A stretch of DNA of 64,000 bases from Xanthoparmelia taractica. Taxonomy: Eukaryota > Ascomycota > Lecanoromycetes > Lecanorales > Parmeliaceae. This document shows, one piece after another, positions 1 through 11,403 of the stretch; positions within the stretch are counted from its first letter, which is position 1, and the number at the start of each line of letters is the position of its first letter. The translations under genes were made by a program, and so were the position numbers. The DNA lies in NCBI GenBank assembly GCA_033085395.1, contig JANQBS010000046.1, positions 162,954-226,953 of the forward strand, in the 5' to 3' direction. Below the pieces are notes generated by a model. That model searched no databases, had not been told where the DNA came from, and saw nothing but the letters and a program-made list of their open reading frames with translations.

Positions 1-145
1 GGGGAGTTGTGGAGCGTATTCTCCTCTTCCTCTTACTCTTTGCTCTTCATTCAGTTCTCTCCAATCTCTGCTTGCATCGTCTGACGTCTGATGATGATGA
101 CGATAGCAGCGCCAGAACGTATATACCTGCGTACGTACTCCGTCT

Positions 146-181
146 CTCTCTCTCTCCCTCTCTCTCTCCCTCTCTCTCTCA
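146..181. repeat. CT-rich microsatellite
   Basis: Imperfect run of CTCTCTCC units on the plus strand, typical of promoter or leader DNA in fungi. No coding function is seen. Confidence 0.8.
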
Positions 182-294
182 GTAACTGTCAGCTGTTCGA
201 ACAAGATCCATGACGGGGCGGGGGGAGTTGGGGGGCAGGGGATGCTTTTTCGTCGACCGTCGACGGGGGCGGCTGGCAGTGGTGGAGAGGCGTT

Positions 295-320
295 AAGGAA
301 GGAAGGAAGGAAGGAAGGAG
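295..320. repeat. GGAA tetranucleotide tract
   Basis: About six GGAA units inside a longer purine-rich stretch. Confidence 0.8.
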
Positions 321-3300
321 GTTTGGTAGGAATTGTAGTATCATGAGCTTAGTTTGCGGTAGGTAGGTAGGGGTGTGATTGAAGTATCTTCCTCGGCTAG
401 GTGGTTGAGGGAGGGAGGGAAGGAGCAAGGGAAGGAGGGAGGGAGGGAGGTAGCAAGGGAGGGCGTGGAAGGTATTGTGTGTGTAGATTTCTGAGCTCCG
501 TACTTTAGCTGGTTGTAGATGGGTATGCGGACGATCGTCTTCACTTCGAGGAGGGAAGGAAGTAGCGTAAGCGAACTCTCTCTTATCTCGTCTTCGAGCT
601 TCGAAGTTTTGTTTCTGCGCCCGAGTCTTTAAATTTTGCCTCCTCCCTTCTTCCGAAAGCCCTCGATGTATGTCCTAGACATCCATACAACCTCTCTCAC
701 TTCCTTTACTTCCCTTCACTTTGTCAACTCGCTAACCACCAACCACCAACCGCAGCAACCCCAGGCGCAGAACATGTACATTCTTCCGCTTCATCTTGCA
801 CAACTGGCCCGATATCCTCCAACCCTTCCTCCCTCCTCCTACTCTTCCTTCCCCAAACCCTACCCTAACAGACCTCCACGAGCTCCAGACGAGAGATGGC
901 CTTAAGCGGCATGGAGCATAAGCGTACAGAGATGCGATAACGAGCATTGCTTGGGGGTGGGGGCAAGTAAGGGCTGAGGAGTGAGGAGTGAGGTTTGAGG
1001 GATTCAAAAGGAGAAGCGAGGAAGAGGAGAGGGGGAAGGTAAAGGTGAAGGTGAAGATGTGGGAGGTTGGATGTTAGGGGTGTGTGGTGATGGAGGGGAA
1101 GGAGGACGGGGAGGAGGGGGAGGAGGAATGAGCGATAAGGAGGTTGAGTTTGGGGGGTCTGATTGGTTCGTGTCCTGCTATGGAAAAGGAAAGGAGAGAG
1201 AGGAGAAGAGTAACGACTCCCAAACTAAAATTTCTTCGTCAGTCAATCAGATAGATTAAAGAATGCATCCCGGCCCTTTATACTTGCTTGGGCCTTAGCG
1301 CAGAAATCCCAAAACGGATTTGCACTCCCTCTCTTTCAGCAACGCCATCTCACTTCCTCTCTCCCTTCCTCCCTTTCTTCTATCGCCTGTATGGATGTAT
1401 TCATCATCCATGATCCCCAATCAGCCTAACCCAGCCAGTCACCCTAACCTAACCTACGTCCTCCAATTTAATCTAGGCCTGAAGCGCCCTCCTCTCCCTC
1501 CTCCTCCTCCTCCTCCTTGCTTAATAACAACTGTTCAAACTTGGCCCTAGCGCAAGTGAACTAGCGAATTAGTGCAGTCACAAGCTCAACAAACAGAGAA
1601 AGCCCGCTATACTCTACCCATGCAAAACACCCACCTAAACCGAAGCGGCGACAGAAGCGGCGCCTGAGGGCTGAGTGTGTATGCATGCGCGTGTCAACGA
1701 ACGGTGGCGGATAGGTAGATAAATATATAGAGTGGCTTTTATTGCATGGTGTGTCCGCCGTGGTTTTGGGTTGTTTGGGGAGGGGGCAGGGGGGAAATGG
1801 TGGGGGAGCGGTATGCCTTGCTTGGACAAGAAGGGTTGGGGGTTTGGCTGGAGAATGCGACCGTTCGCGGCCTGTACGGAGTGAGTGATCGATGAGGAAC
1901 GGTGCTGTTTGTACTGGGGGCGCTTCATGGGAACATGGGACGGCACGGTACGGGTGAGGGATGCTTGTTAGGTTGTATGAGCGAGTGAGTGCATGCGAAG
2001 AGACGGCTGGGGCGAGGGCCGACGACGGATATGATGGAATGTTTAGGTGGTGGGGAGACGGGGGTGCCAATTCGTGATCTGGGGTCAGTAGGATAGTTTC
2101 GGAGAAGGGGAGAAGGAGAGCGGTTAATGGGCGATGGGCTGGCATGACAAGAGAGACGTGATGTTGCTGTCATCTTCACAGGACCTAGTTGCGTTGGTAG
2201 ATGGTTCGTTGGTGAAGTACTAGAGTGAACATATGTATACTGTTCGGGTGAGCGACGGGCAACTGGATATGAATGTGTATGGATTCTCTGGCGGCGGTCC
2301 GGCAGGATTCGTCCATTCATCCTATTCATACAGAGGTCGAGAATATCACTATTATTCCCAGAAGCAATACGGAGGTGGAAGCCTGAAGGTCTGATTAGCA
2401 GTCTTATTTGAGTACCAGGCGCAGTGTAGAAATTAATGGCAGTAGGCGGATGAATCGTTTGTTACGAGCGACAGGAACCAGCCTCGGAAGAATTAGATGC
2501 AAAAGGAATGCGATAACAAGCAAGGACCATAACATGCAGACGCAGAACCGGTATCGGCCTTTTGACTCCCAACTCGATTTGGGATATGCAGTACGTATTC
2601 GTATCCGGGCTTTGAGCTGCCTCGTAGGTAGTATTCGCCGAATAGCGCATTGCATACAATCCTTCGTGACCGATGCAGCAGGTCTGTAGGCCGGTGCAAA
2701 GGTATACTGGGGTCCTCGCCATGGATGAGCAAGGCCCTGGTATCTCAGGCGAGATAAGGTTCGTATTCGGGTTGGCTGGTAAGGATTGCTGGTCAGGATA
2801 GCGTTGGAAGGAAATGGAGAGCCGAGAAATTGCGCCCGCAATCTAAAGGTTAGCTAGCTGTGCCTGCTGAGTTAGATCGAGGTTATGAGTCGAGTCCACA
2901 CATCACAAGCACGAAAGGAAGCAAATCAAAAATCAGAATAAGAGCAAACGCATGTTGTCAAACCGTATTCGTCACCTCTACATATCCTCGTGGTGCGCAG
3001 TCTTGCTCCCAAAACCATCCTCTGCGAACCCATCTAGTCGGTAAACTCGTAAAGCTCTCTGCCAAGAACGTAACCCATCGTTGCGCCCATCAAAGCAAAC
3101 TACTTACGAACCCTGGCCAACCTCGTCATGTCCCGGGAAATATCCCCCTCAAACCCCTTTGTAAGATCGTATACCCAAAGCCAATTACCCTTATAAGTCA
3201 TGTCATGGCGTGCGCGTCCAGAAAGGGCAGGATGCGTTTGGTCGCGGGCCTATGATAAGGCTGGTATCATCGCGGAATCAGAAGAAAATCAGTCGTTCTT

Positions 3301-3571
3301 TACTCTGTATGTTGGTATTGTTTTGTACAAGTCATGGAAAGAGATGATGAATCTCATCGACAGTGGGATCCGACACTGTTTGAGTGGGTAGGCGATGCGA
3401 AGACCCGGTGGTCAAGATGGATAGATGCCAGAGAGGACGTGCATTGGTAACTAGGCGTTCTCTTATTCCTGATTAGTCGCACCGTAATGAGTGTTTGGAA
3501 ATCTCCGACCGCTTTGCAGAAAGTGGCATCCGAACACTATCGTGTCATCCAGAGAGTGGTAGCGAGCCATC

Positions 3572-5256
3572 TCAAGGGGAGTGAGGGCTCGACTCCTTCG
3601 GGCGCAGATTTGATGAACCTGTTGAGGCAGAGGCCTTGGGCCCCATCTTCCGGGTCAACTTTGCGTAATCTGAAGACTATTAGAAATCAGTAGTTCAGAT
3701 ACGGAGATATACACATACGTAGACCGCAAGCATTGCACAGCGTCCTCGCGCCATCAGGCCCACGCCTCCATTCCGGCGTCTCAGCTCTGTTGCAACTGTG
3801 ACACCTACCCGGCGGTGCCGCTTTGCCCCTCCTCTTCTTAGCATCAGCACCAGCGAACCCACCAGAACCTTCGAGCTTATCAATGTAAGAGGTAGATTCA
3901 TTGTCGTCAGCCTCACTAGGAGCAGGTTTGTAATTCTGCTGATCATAGTTCCTTTGCTCGACGAGAGCTTGTTGCTGCTTACAGATGACATCTCTGATGC
4001 GAGACATTGCGTCAAGAACTTTGTGTTGTTGTCGGATCATTTCCTCGCATTCGGTGAGTGATGGCAAGGAGCCAGGTATTGGGCCTGATCGTTGAGTTTG
4101 GTGGGCTCGGGTGCCAAAGTGGCGAGAGAATTCAAGCCCACGGCCACTTCCTTCGGCAATCTAAGGTATCGTTAGTAGGCGGTTTGTGTCTCAAAAAAAA
4201 AAAAAAAGAAAAAAAAAAGAGAGTCGATGGATGCTAACCTCGTTGAGGGATGTTTCCAGATCGAAGTTATCGAGATGACGTTTTACCGACTCGCCATACG
4301 CTGGCCTAGGCGGCGACGCCTCCTTGGCGGTTGCCTTTCTCATTTCGTGTACTCGTTCGATTTCTGGTAAAGCATTCCTCCAGTTTGTTGGCGGTAGCGT
4401 TGACGTCCGATATGAAGGAACACCAGATGTCGATGGAGGGTAAGAGTAGGCAGCCGGGTAATTGTTCACGCCGTATCCGAACGGACCACTTGATGCAGGT
4501 GGTGGATGAGGAGCGCGAGCGACCTTCTCATGCAGTGGAGTAGGGGGGAAATATGTTTGTTGAGATTGAATGGGTGAAACACCGGGTCGTGTATAGTGTA
4601 ACGGGCTGGGTATTGTTCTGGGGGGTGGTGGAACCGATTGATGCGAGGAAGGCATCGGTGGAAAGCGAGACTCCCCTAAAGAGGTCGCCGTGCGAGGGGA
4701 GGTATTCGACCCACTGGAGCGATCAGATGGCTGCGGCGGACGGTAAGATGAAGAAGTATGCTGTGGAAATGAATCGGGGGGCCCTTTTGGATACGTCTCT
4801 AGATAAGACCTTCCGACGGGGCTTGTAGGACTTTTTGGTACCAGTGAGAATCTCGGCTGCGGAGTAGACGAAGATAGCAGAGACGATATAGATATCGGCT
4901 GCTGTTGCTGGTCGCCTGTGAGTGCTTCTGATATCGATGGTAACGACATCCGCTGAGAAGCAGGTAAATGTTCTTTGTCGTCTCCAGACGTCCGACGGGA
5001 CTCTGATGGAGAAAGATAATTCCCAGCACCTTGGCCGATCCCAGCAGCGCCAGGGCCACTTCCACCGCCACCAACCACGGAGCTGGCAGCCGATGAAGGG
5101 TATGAGTACGGAGGAGGTGGGCCAGAGTAGATGGACGGACTAGCGAGCGGGGGAGCAGACATGTGGAGGGTCGAGGTGATGGAGTTATGGTTGTAGTGCG
5201 TGTTTTCTCTTTTGATTTTCTCCATATCCAGATAAGTGATGGGAGGTAACGCGCCG
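3572..5256 (-). CDS. nsdD: NsdD/SUB-1-type GATA zinc-finger transcription factor (5' exon unresolved)
   Basis: DNA-binding regulator of the NsdD (Aspergillus) / SUB-1 (Neurospora) family, which controls sexual development and balances it against conidiation. Coding exons on the minus strand are 5256-4239, 4160-3719 and 3669-3572; introns are 4161-4238 (TACTAAC branch site) and 3670-3718. The supported part is about 518 residues. First comes a long Pro/Ser-rich low-complexity region with Gln runs. Then comes a charged helix with an EEMIRQQHK motif. Last comes one C-terminal GATA finger spaced C-x2-C-x18-C-x2-C, starting CHSC and ending CNAC, followed by GLHYAKLTRK and a short tail. The 18-residue loop and near-terminal finger are typical of NsdD. 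An acceptor after CTAAC...CACAG lies just before 5256, so at least one upstream exon is missing from this model. The ATG of MEKIK at 5225 is a fallback start. Confidence 0.85.
4193..4220. repeat. Poly(A) runs inside NsdD intron
   Basis: Runs of about 15 and 10 A on the plus strand (poly-T in the transcript) lie within the intron 4161-4238, upstream of its TACTAAC branch site. Such a tract is prone to length variation. Confidence 0.85.
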
Positions 5257-6418
5257 CTGTGATTCGGTTAGCATGTGATGTTCCCTCCAGCTGCAGATTG
5301 ATCGGGGCAATCGTGAAGACGGACCTTTGGGTAAGTGTGTCGACCATTGCGTGCAATGCCCGCAGCAGGATGCGAGATGGGTTGGACGATGTTCTCTCCA
5401 GAGCTGCGCCGACGTCCCTCGGCTTGCTTGTGTAGATCTACCACCAGGATTGCCTTGTGTCGCAGCTGTCGCTTGCCGCCCGCTGAGCACGAATTGGAAT
5501 GTATGCGGACTGAGACGAACCGCTTCAGCACGGATTGCGAACCGATTACCCGGTGAGTTCGACGGGCAGAGGGTATTTGTTTGTCACTGACTGCGCTTTG
5601 GATTGCTCGGAAGGATAGCTTCGTCAAGTGTTGTTTGATGAGGAGTGTTTGGAGTGGTGTGGGTCTTGGTGTCAAACGGTTGAAAAACGTGGTCAGCGAT
5701 CTCGAGACCAAGTGTGAAGGATTAAGTTTTGAGGGCCACGAGTTGAATGAATAACAGTTGCAGAACGAGTCAAACGGTGGAAGAAGGCGGAAAGGTTGGG
5801 GTTATTGCTTAATATGGGAGGGTTTAGAGGTTGCAAGAGGATAATGGAGGTGACAAGTAGGTTTGGATGGAAAGAAAGAAGGAAAGAGAGAGTATGTTTG
5901 GGAAGGTGAGGGCGGCGCAATGGAAGAAGAGTGAGTGAGTGAGAGAGAGGGAGTGGAGAAAAAAAGACGGCGAAAGGTTGGATTTGCATGGGAGCCGAAG
6001 TAGTCTTAGTTGGTAGAGTTGAGTTTAGAGGGGAAAAGGCGAGAGGGAGAGAAAGGTAAGAGAGTTTGGTAGTCAGATCGGGTAGGATTTCAGATGGCGT
6101 TATGCCCTACACAGCGAACGGGCTTAACTCCCTCCGACCGGTTGGTGGGTGGGTGTGGGTGTTGGGGAAAACAACTGACTGGGACGTGCATAAATTGTGT
6201 CTAAGCTACATTGCACTAGTCTTGCACTAGTTTGCCTAGGCAGTAGATTTAAAGTCTAACAGGGATTACTGGGGATAGGCTAAGGGAGAGCTAAGGGGAG
6301 GCTAAGGGAGGCGGATGAGCAAAAGCCAAGGTGAGATCGGAGATTGCTGATCCCTCCACTCAATCACAATCCTTGCAACCTGCTTGGCCCACTAACTTTG
6401 GTAGTAGGAGTATGCCCA

Positions 6419-6452
6419 AAAAAAAAAAAAAAAAAAAAAAAAAGAAAAAAGA
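6419..6452. repeat. Poly(A) tract
   Basis: Nearly uninterrupted run of about 30 A on the plus strand. With no target-site duplication or ORF nearby, there is no direct evidence that it is a retroposon tail. Confidence 0.8.
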
Positions 6453-8667
6453 AAGAGTCGATGCAGGTTAGGCCAAAAGGTAATAATACTTCTAGGCTCT
6501 AGCCTTGGAGCGGCTCAGACGTTTTCCTCTCGACTCTCAGATGTCGGTTAGAAGGTAAGCAGAGATCCTAGCCTGATTTACCTGGGCCTATTTTATTCAG
6601 TCCCTCTGCAAAATATCCAACCTTCCTTCCCTTATGCCATTTTCACTCAATGCACCAATAGGATCAATCTCCCGCTATTCAGAAAGTACTCCCCCCTCAC
6701 CATCAAAATAGAATAAAAAAAATAAAAATCGATGACGATCTTATCATCTAAGACCAGCTGCAAGTGGGAAGGCGTCAAATAGACGAACCGGCCTTTCGCT
6801 TTCGGACTTCCCCTTATATGCTGAAGTTTTGGTTCCCCTTATGCTGAAGTTTTGGTTGACTCGTGCTTTCCATCGAAGCTTGTTTCCGTTGAATAGTCGC
6901 ATTTCGTAGTAACAACCAAAGTACTTCGTACTTGGTAATAAAAGACTGGCCTTGCACTTTGAGTCGCTCGAATGATATTGCCCGGATGCCCCCCAAACAG
7001 CGTTTCAGGGCAAAACTGCCTCGTCCTTGGTCCGTAGCCTCTAACCCGTAAGCCTGTAGCCTTCCATCTGCCCCGAGAAGCGGCTGACAGAAGGTGCTTA
7101 CTTTAGTGAACCAAGATCTTCTCCTTCGTTCAGCGATCGTCGCCGCTTGGCCCTGCGATCTTCCTTACCGAGAGCGTCTATTTATGTCAGCTGAACCCGG
7201 CAAATGCCGAAGATCTATAGAAGTACAAGTACCAAAGTACACTCCAACTGACTAAGTAGACTACAATCTCGACGCTGCGACGTAAGCACGATTGATGACG
7301 ACGAGCGCTAGACTCTCTACCACCTGCATGTTACAAGTACACGCTCGTGAATAATCCTTTCCTTCTTTTCAAACGTCTTTCTGAAACCCGAACCCGAAAT
7401 GCTCTGCCCACAAGTCGTCCCTACACGTAGCCTCTATCAGCGCCTGAATAAAGCACCTCGATGAAGCAAACCGTTAGTGTCCCAACGCGTACTCCTCCAT
7501 TTGTCGGTCGACCTCCATTGGGTCAGTCCGAGGACTGCTTCGAATGCTACAAAATGTGAGGAGGGGCCAATCGCATTTTGCATAGCTCAAACTAAGTTGC
7601 GACAAACCCGGAGGCAAAGCTTCTTTGAGGAAGAAGGTCATACTCAAAGAGACCTTGAAAGGAAATTTGTTCATAAGAACTTGGAAGGCAATATAGGAAG
7701 AGGACCCAATGATGCATGGTTGCCGTCGTAGCTTTTCCTCCAAACGGTGTAAGCTAGGTGGATGCCCGAATTGCTAAATACGCAGGGTGCCGAGAAGGAG
7801 AAGCGCGCTGCGATGATTTGGCACCAAGGGTTCATCTTGAGTGGCAGAATGCAAAGAAACGGCTGTCATGCAGGGTCTTGTGGTTGGCAGAAACCAAAGG
7901 GAAAGAGATCCAAGACTAATAAGACGGTTATGAGACAAGGGGTGTGGGAAAGAAGAGATCCGAGAGAAGCCGCTCCGCGCTGTCAACGTCGCAGAAGTCG
8001 CAAGGTATCTACTTCGTATGTACCTAGGTACTTTAGCCAAATAATCCTGCAAGATGCAAGACACCGTACTTGTACCCTACGAACCACTTAGCACGCGCGG
8101 CGGCCAAGGACAGGCGGATTGTTTCCTAAGCGAGCGCAATCATCATAATGATCATCATCATCATCTACATTTGATGATATGATAAAATAAAATGTCCGAC
8201 AAAGGAAAAGCAGCAGATATGTCTGCTGGTCAACGAGGCTTGCCTGGTGAAGTCATAGGAAAATACGCCAAAGTACAAGCATGAGTAGAAAAAGGGAGAG
8301 CATTTATTTCGATCGTCGGCTTCTCGATTGTGATGGCTGGATCGTGCATTAAAATCCCCTGCAGCAGGAATACATACTAGTCCCCCATCGGTTAGCTTGG
8401 ATTTCGATAAAAGTACTTTACCCTTTCTTTTTTAACCCACTTAGTCTTAGACGCATAAAGACATCTGGTTTTCCTCGCTTTTTTTTACTTTACGATCAAT
8501 CGACTTGACTGGTCACCGGATACGGGTGACAAGGTCCTGTATTGCCACTGAGAAGTAGCACGGCACGATATACCAAGTACATCCCTTTCAAAGGAACTCG
8601 CTTGTCATAAATTGGCGGCTGAGCCTTCGGCAAAGTTGATTAGTTCCCTCACAGGCTCACAGTGCCG

Positions 8668-8710
8668 TATAGTATAGTATAGTATCTGTACAAGTACAAG
8701 TACAAGTACC
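8668..8710. repeat. TATAG and ACAAGT short tandem repeats
   Basis: Three to four TATAG units are followed directly by three ACAAGT units, which create overlapping GTACAAGTAC words. The same word occurs near 7222 and 57738. Confidence 0.75.
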
Positions 8711-10280
8711 CCATACCCACTCTGTTTACGAAAGAACCCAACAAAATCTTGAGACGGCCATTTTTGCTAAGCCTCATCTAGTGTAGCTACCCAGGGTATG
8801 TATCAATTCACAATCATTGAGCTAGGCATGAATCTGTGTTACGGATTGCAGCCAGAGTCCGAATAGCAGCTCATGCCCAGCTCCTTCTTCTTTTCGCTGA
8901 GAGGGGCTAACGGGTCGGGCAAGAACAAACAACCCCAAATCTCCATGTATACTCACTTGACAACTTTTCCTAAACCAATTCCTAAACTTTCAAGCTCAGG
9001 CCAAGTTGATTGATGCATTCTACAGTGTTTGTGATTTAGCACCTCTTGCCTCCTCGTCACATCTGCTCCAAAGTACATCCCGTGCTTTGAAGTCCGACTG
9101 TCCTCTTCACCAACTCAACAACTGACTGGTTTTGAATCGCTCGCTTCAAGATTGATTTCGAGAACCTTAATTCCATATCTACACTCACAACTCTAGATGA
9201 TTCAGATACCACAAATCTCCATGACATCTGATACATCGCTCTGACCTTGTGGGCAGACCTGCTCTTCCAGTGCACTCCACGCGATTATCCTTTGTAGAAG
9301 GCACGGGCCAGACTATAGGGTAACGGGTGAGTCAGGAAGGTCTACGGATGTTGGTACGTAACTTCGCATAGCACGAGGGTCTTCCATCGCCCTTTCTTGA
9401 CCCTGTTTCGCGTCTTGAACCACTGAGACACTACTTCTGTCATAGAGTCAGTCTGGGCATCTTACAGACTACCGCATCCCCAAAAGCTTTTTAACTGGAG
9501 ATGACGGGCGCTACGCGCCCTAGAGATGACGCATGTCTGTATAACAGGAGGATGATGTGATCATCCAATTTCTCTTATATATGGCTTTAACCGGACCACA
9601 ATTCTCGTGCATGCTCGTGGGTATTTGAGTCGGAAACGAAACGTTGCTAAAACATATCGCCAGGAACATTAGATCGCCAATGCGATATTGCAACAGCCAT
9701 CTAGCAATCCTGCCAGCTACTTGCAATCCTGGGCACTGCTGGACCGGACGAGTACTCCTCAGATCGCTTATCAACACGGTGGACTCAGCTTCATGGTCTC
9801 TTTGCTTGCACAAGAGACAGATATCGCCGCGCGTTTCAGCCCGACCCATTTCACTGTCACTCCGCAAGCGGAGTGATACGTGGCCGAATGCGTAAGTGCC
9901 AAATTCAACCTGGCTGGTATTCTATACATTTGACCCCAAAGTATGCTATCTGCATCACTCCGGACCCATCAGTGCATACTTGCCTCTGCTCGGCAGCGAT
10001 TTGCCTCGCCAATGGACTCTTGTGACTCGAGGTATACTTGTAGCACCTCTACGCAATCACGGTGGTTAGACAATATGCCGGAGTCTGAATCCATTGACGA
10101 GGCCATGATCTCACCGCCTTTTATAGATCAGTAATCAGCGGTTCACTATTCGAGTACAAGCGCTCAAACCTACGCATCGACATCAGAATCGGCAGCCGCA
10201 AGGCATCGATTCCTATCTCTGAGTTACTGAACCAACCCCGCGGTAGACTGAGCGGCCTGTCGCGGCAACTGATCTAAATT

Positions 10281-11403
10281 TGACAGCGGGGGTCGCTTAC
10301 AACGATGGCAAAGAAAACCTTCTGAGCAAGTATGACAGACTGCAGGCTTGACGGCGGTCTGCTGCATAGCTCTTCCGACTTCGAAGGAGGCTTTGAAAAC
10401 AGGAACATATCGCAACAGCAGACCAGTATGACATTGAATTAAGATTTTCCAAGCGTGGGACATACAATGAGAGCGAGTTGTTTCACAGCGATGCATTGAT
10501 GAAAGAACTTTACTGATAGGTCAGGTACTGGGAGCGGGTAGTGACATCTCCCAAAAAAAAAAAGAGGGCAAGCCCCACATTAAGCCGCTGCCAGGACGAC
10601 CTGCATACGTGACAGCGGTCTGACGCATGGTGGCCATTTTGGATTCGACTGATCGCAGCTACCTTCGAGTGTGTTGGGTACGAAATCAAGCAAAGCAGTA
10701 GAAGGATTCCAGACCGAGCTACCCTACATTTTTGCCTGAAGGGTTTCTGCAACTTCGACAGCTGGTAGGAGCTGTGAGACACGAGACCTATCATTTCTCG
10801 GAATATTTTCACAATTTCAGGTATTTCTGGAAGCGGCACAAACCAATCATAGCGAGACCCCAAAATCTGAAGTCGCTTTCTCATGAGGGACGGGCCTATC
10901 AACAATTTCGACAGCGCTCTGCTGCATCCTTTTCTCCACGCTGACGGCTGGGAATGGAGGGCTACGTAATAGGCAGCAACCGTGGGACTGCCAAAATTGG
11001 TCATCTGCATACTGCAGGTTAGACAGCCGTGTGCTGCAACACTTTACGCTTGGGCCACTGAGAGAAAGATAGTTGACGGAAGCACGTCAATTGTACCAGA
11101 GCAGTTAGGACCATCGAGCACCTGCACGTCTGGCAGCGCTGTACTGCAGTGCCGTACTTGCACCGCAACTTCCCCACCGTGTTGCAAAGGTTCTTTAATT
11201 GGGTTTTGAGTTCAGTGAGTACGAAGTAGCGCATCTAGGGCAGGACAGAATAGCAGAAATGCTAAACTCAGCTGGGTATCTGCATCTCTGACAGCGGTCA
11301 GCTGCGTGGAGTTTCCTATTCCAGCAGTCGAATGGAGGAATCTTCTGGGGACCTGCCCCAAAAAGTTATCCCAGTGCGAAGCACGGCTGACAGCGGCTAG
11401 TCA
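10281..11403 (+). repeat. Dispersed array of degenerate ~30-bp repeat units
   Basis: At least nine related units sit in the same orientation within 1.1 kb, with cores near 10281, 10348, 10611, 10755, 10908, 11021, 11130, 11289 and 11387. The core is close to TGACAGCGGTCTGCTGCAT. Several units are preceded about 3-10 bases upstream by CTGCAT or CTGCA (10601, 11005, 11121, 11280). Unit spacing is irregular, about 70-260 bp. Units differ by several substitutions, so this is not a fresh microsatellite. No coding frame is conserved across the units. Confidence 0.65.

Larger units (their letters stand above)
1..3571. other. Gene-poor flank rich in purine/pyrimidine tracts
   Basis: No open frame here resembles a known protein, and none has a convincing start plus splice structure. 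The plus strand switches repeatedly between pyrimidine-rich runs (around 140-185, 640-890, 1310-1520) and purine-rich runs (around 290-470, 900-1210, 1750-2140). This inflates the number of meaningless open frames. A CT-rich microsatellite lies at about 146-181 and a GGAA tract at about 295-320. The far left may carry leader or promoter DNA of a gene beyond the window. The right part (2400-3571) is the downstream flank of the minus-strand GATA gene. Confidence 0.6.

Noticed and set aside
1430..1465. CCCTAACC/CCTAACC words resembling telomere repeats
   Set aside because: Only two or three imperfect units in pyrimidine-rich DNA, with no tandem array.
1561..2145. Minus-strand frame of 194 codons
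   Set aside because: Pro/Ser/His-rich composition follows from the strand-biased DNA; no ATG context or homology seen.
3541..3610. tRNA-like run (TGGTAGCGAGCC...GGCTCGACTCC)
   Set aside because: It has no acceptor stem or anticodon arm and coincides with the last coding exon of the NsdD-like gene on the other strand.
6400..6460. Retroposon tail marked by poly(A)
   Set aside because: No adjacent ORF, target-site duplication or second copy was found in the window.
10510..11010. Minus-strand frame of 166 codons overlapping the repeat array
   Set aside because: The repeat units fall in different frames and the protein has no recognisable pattern; the open frame is probably chance.
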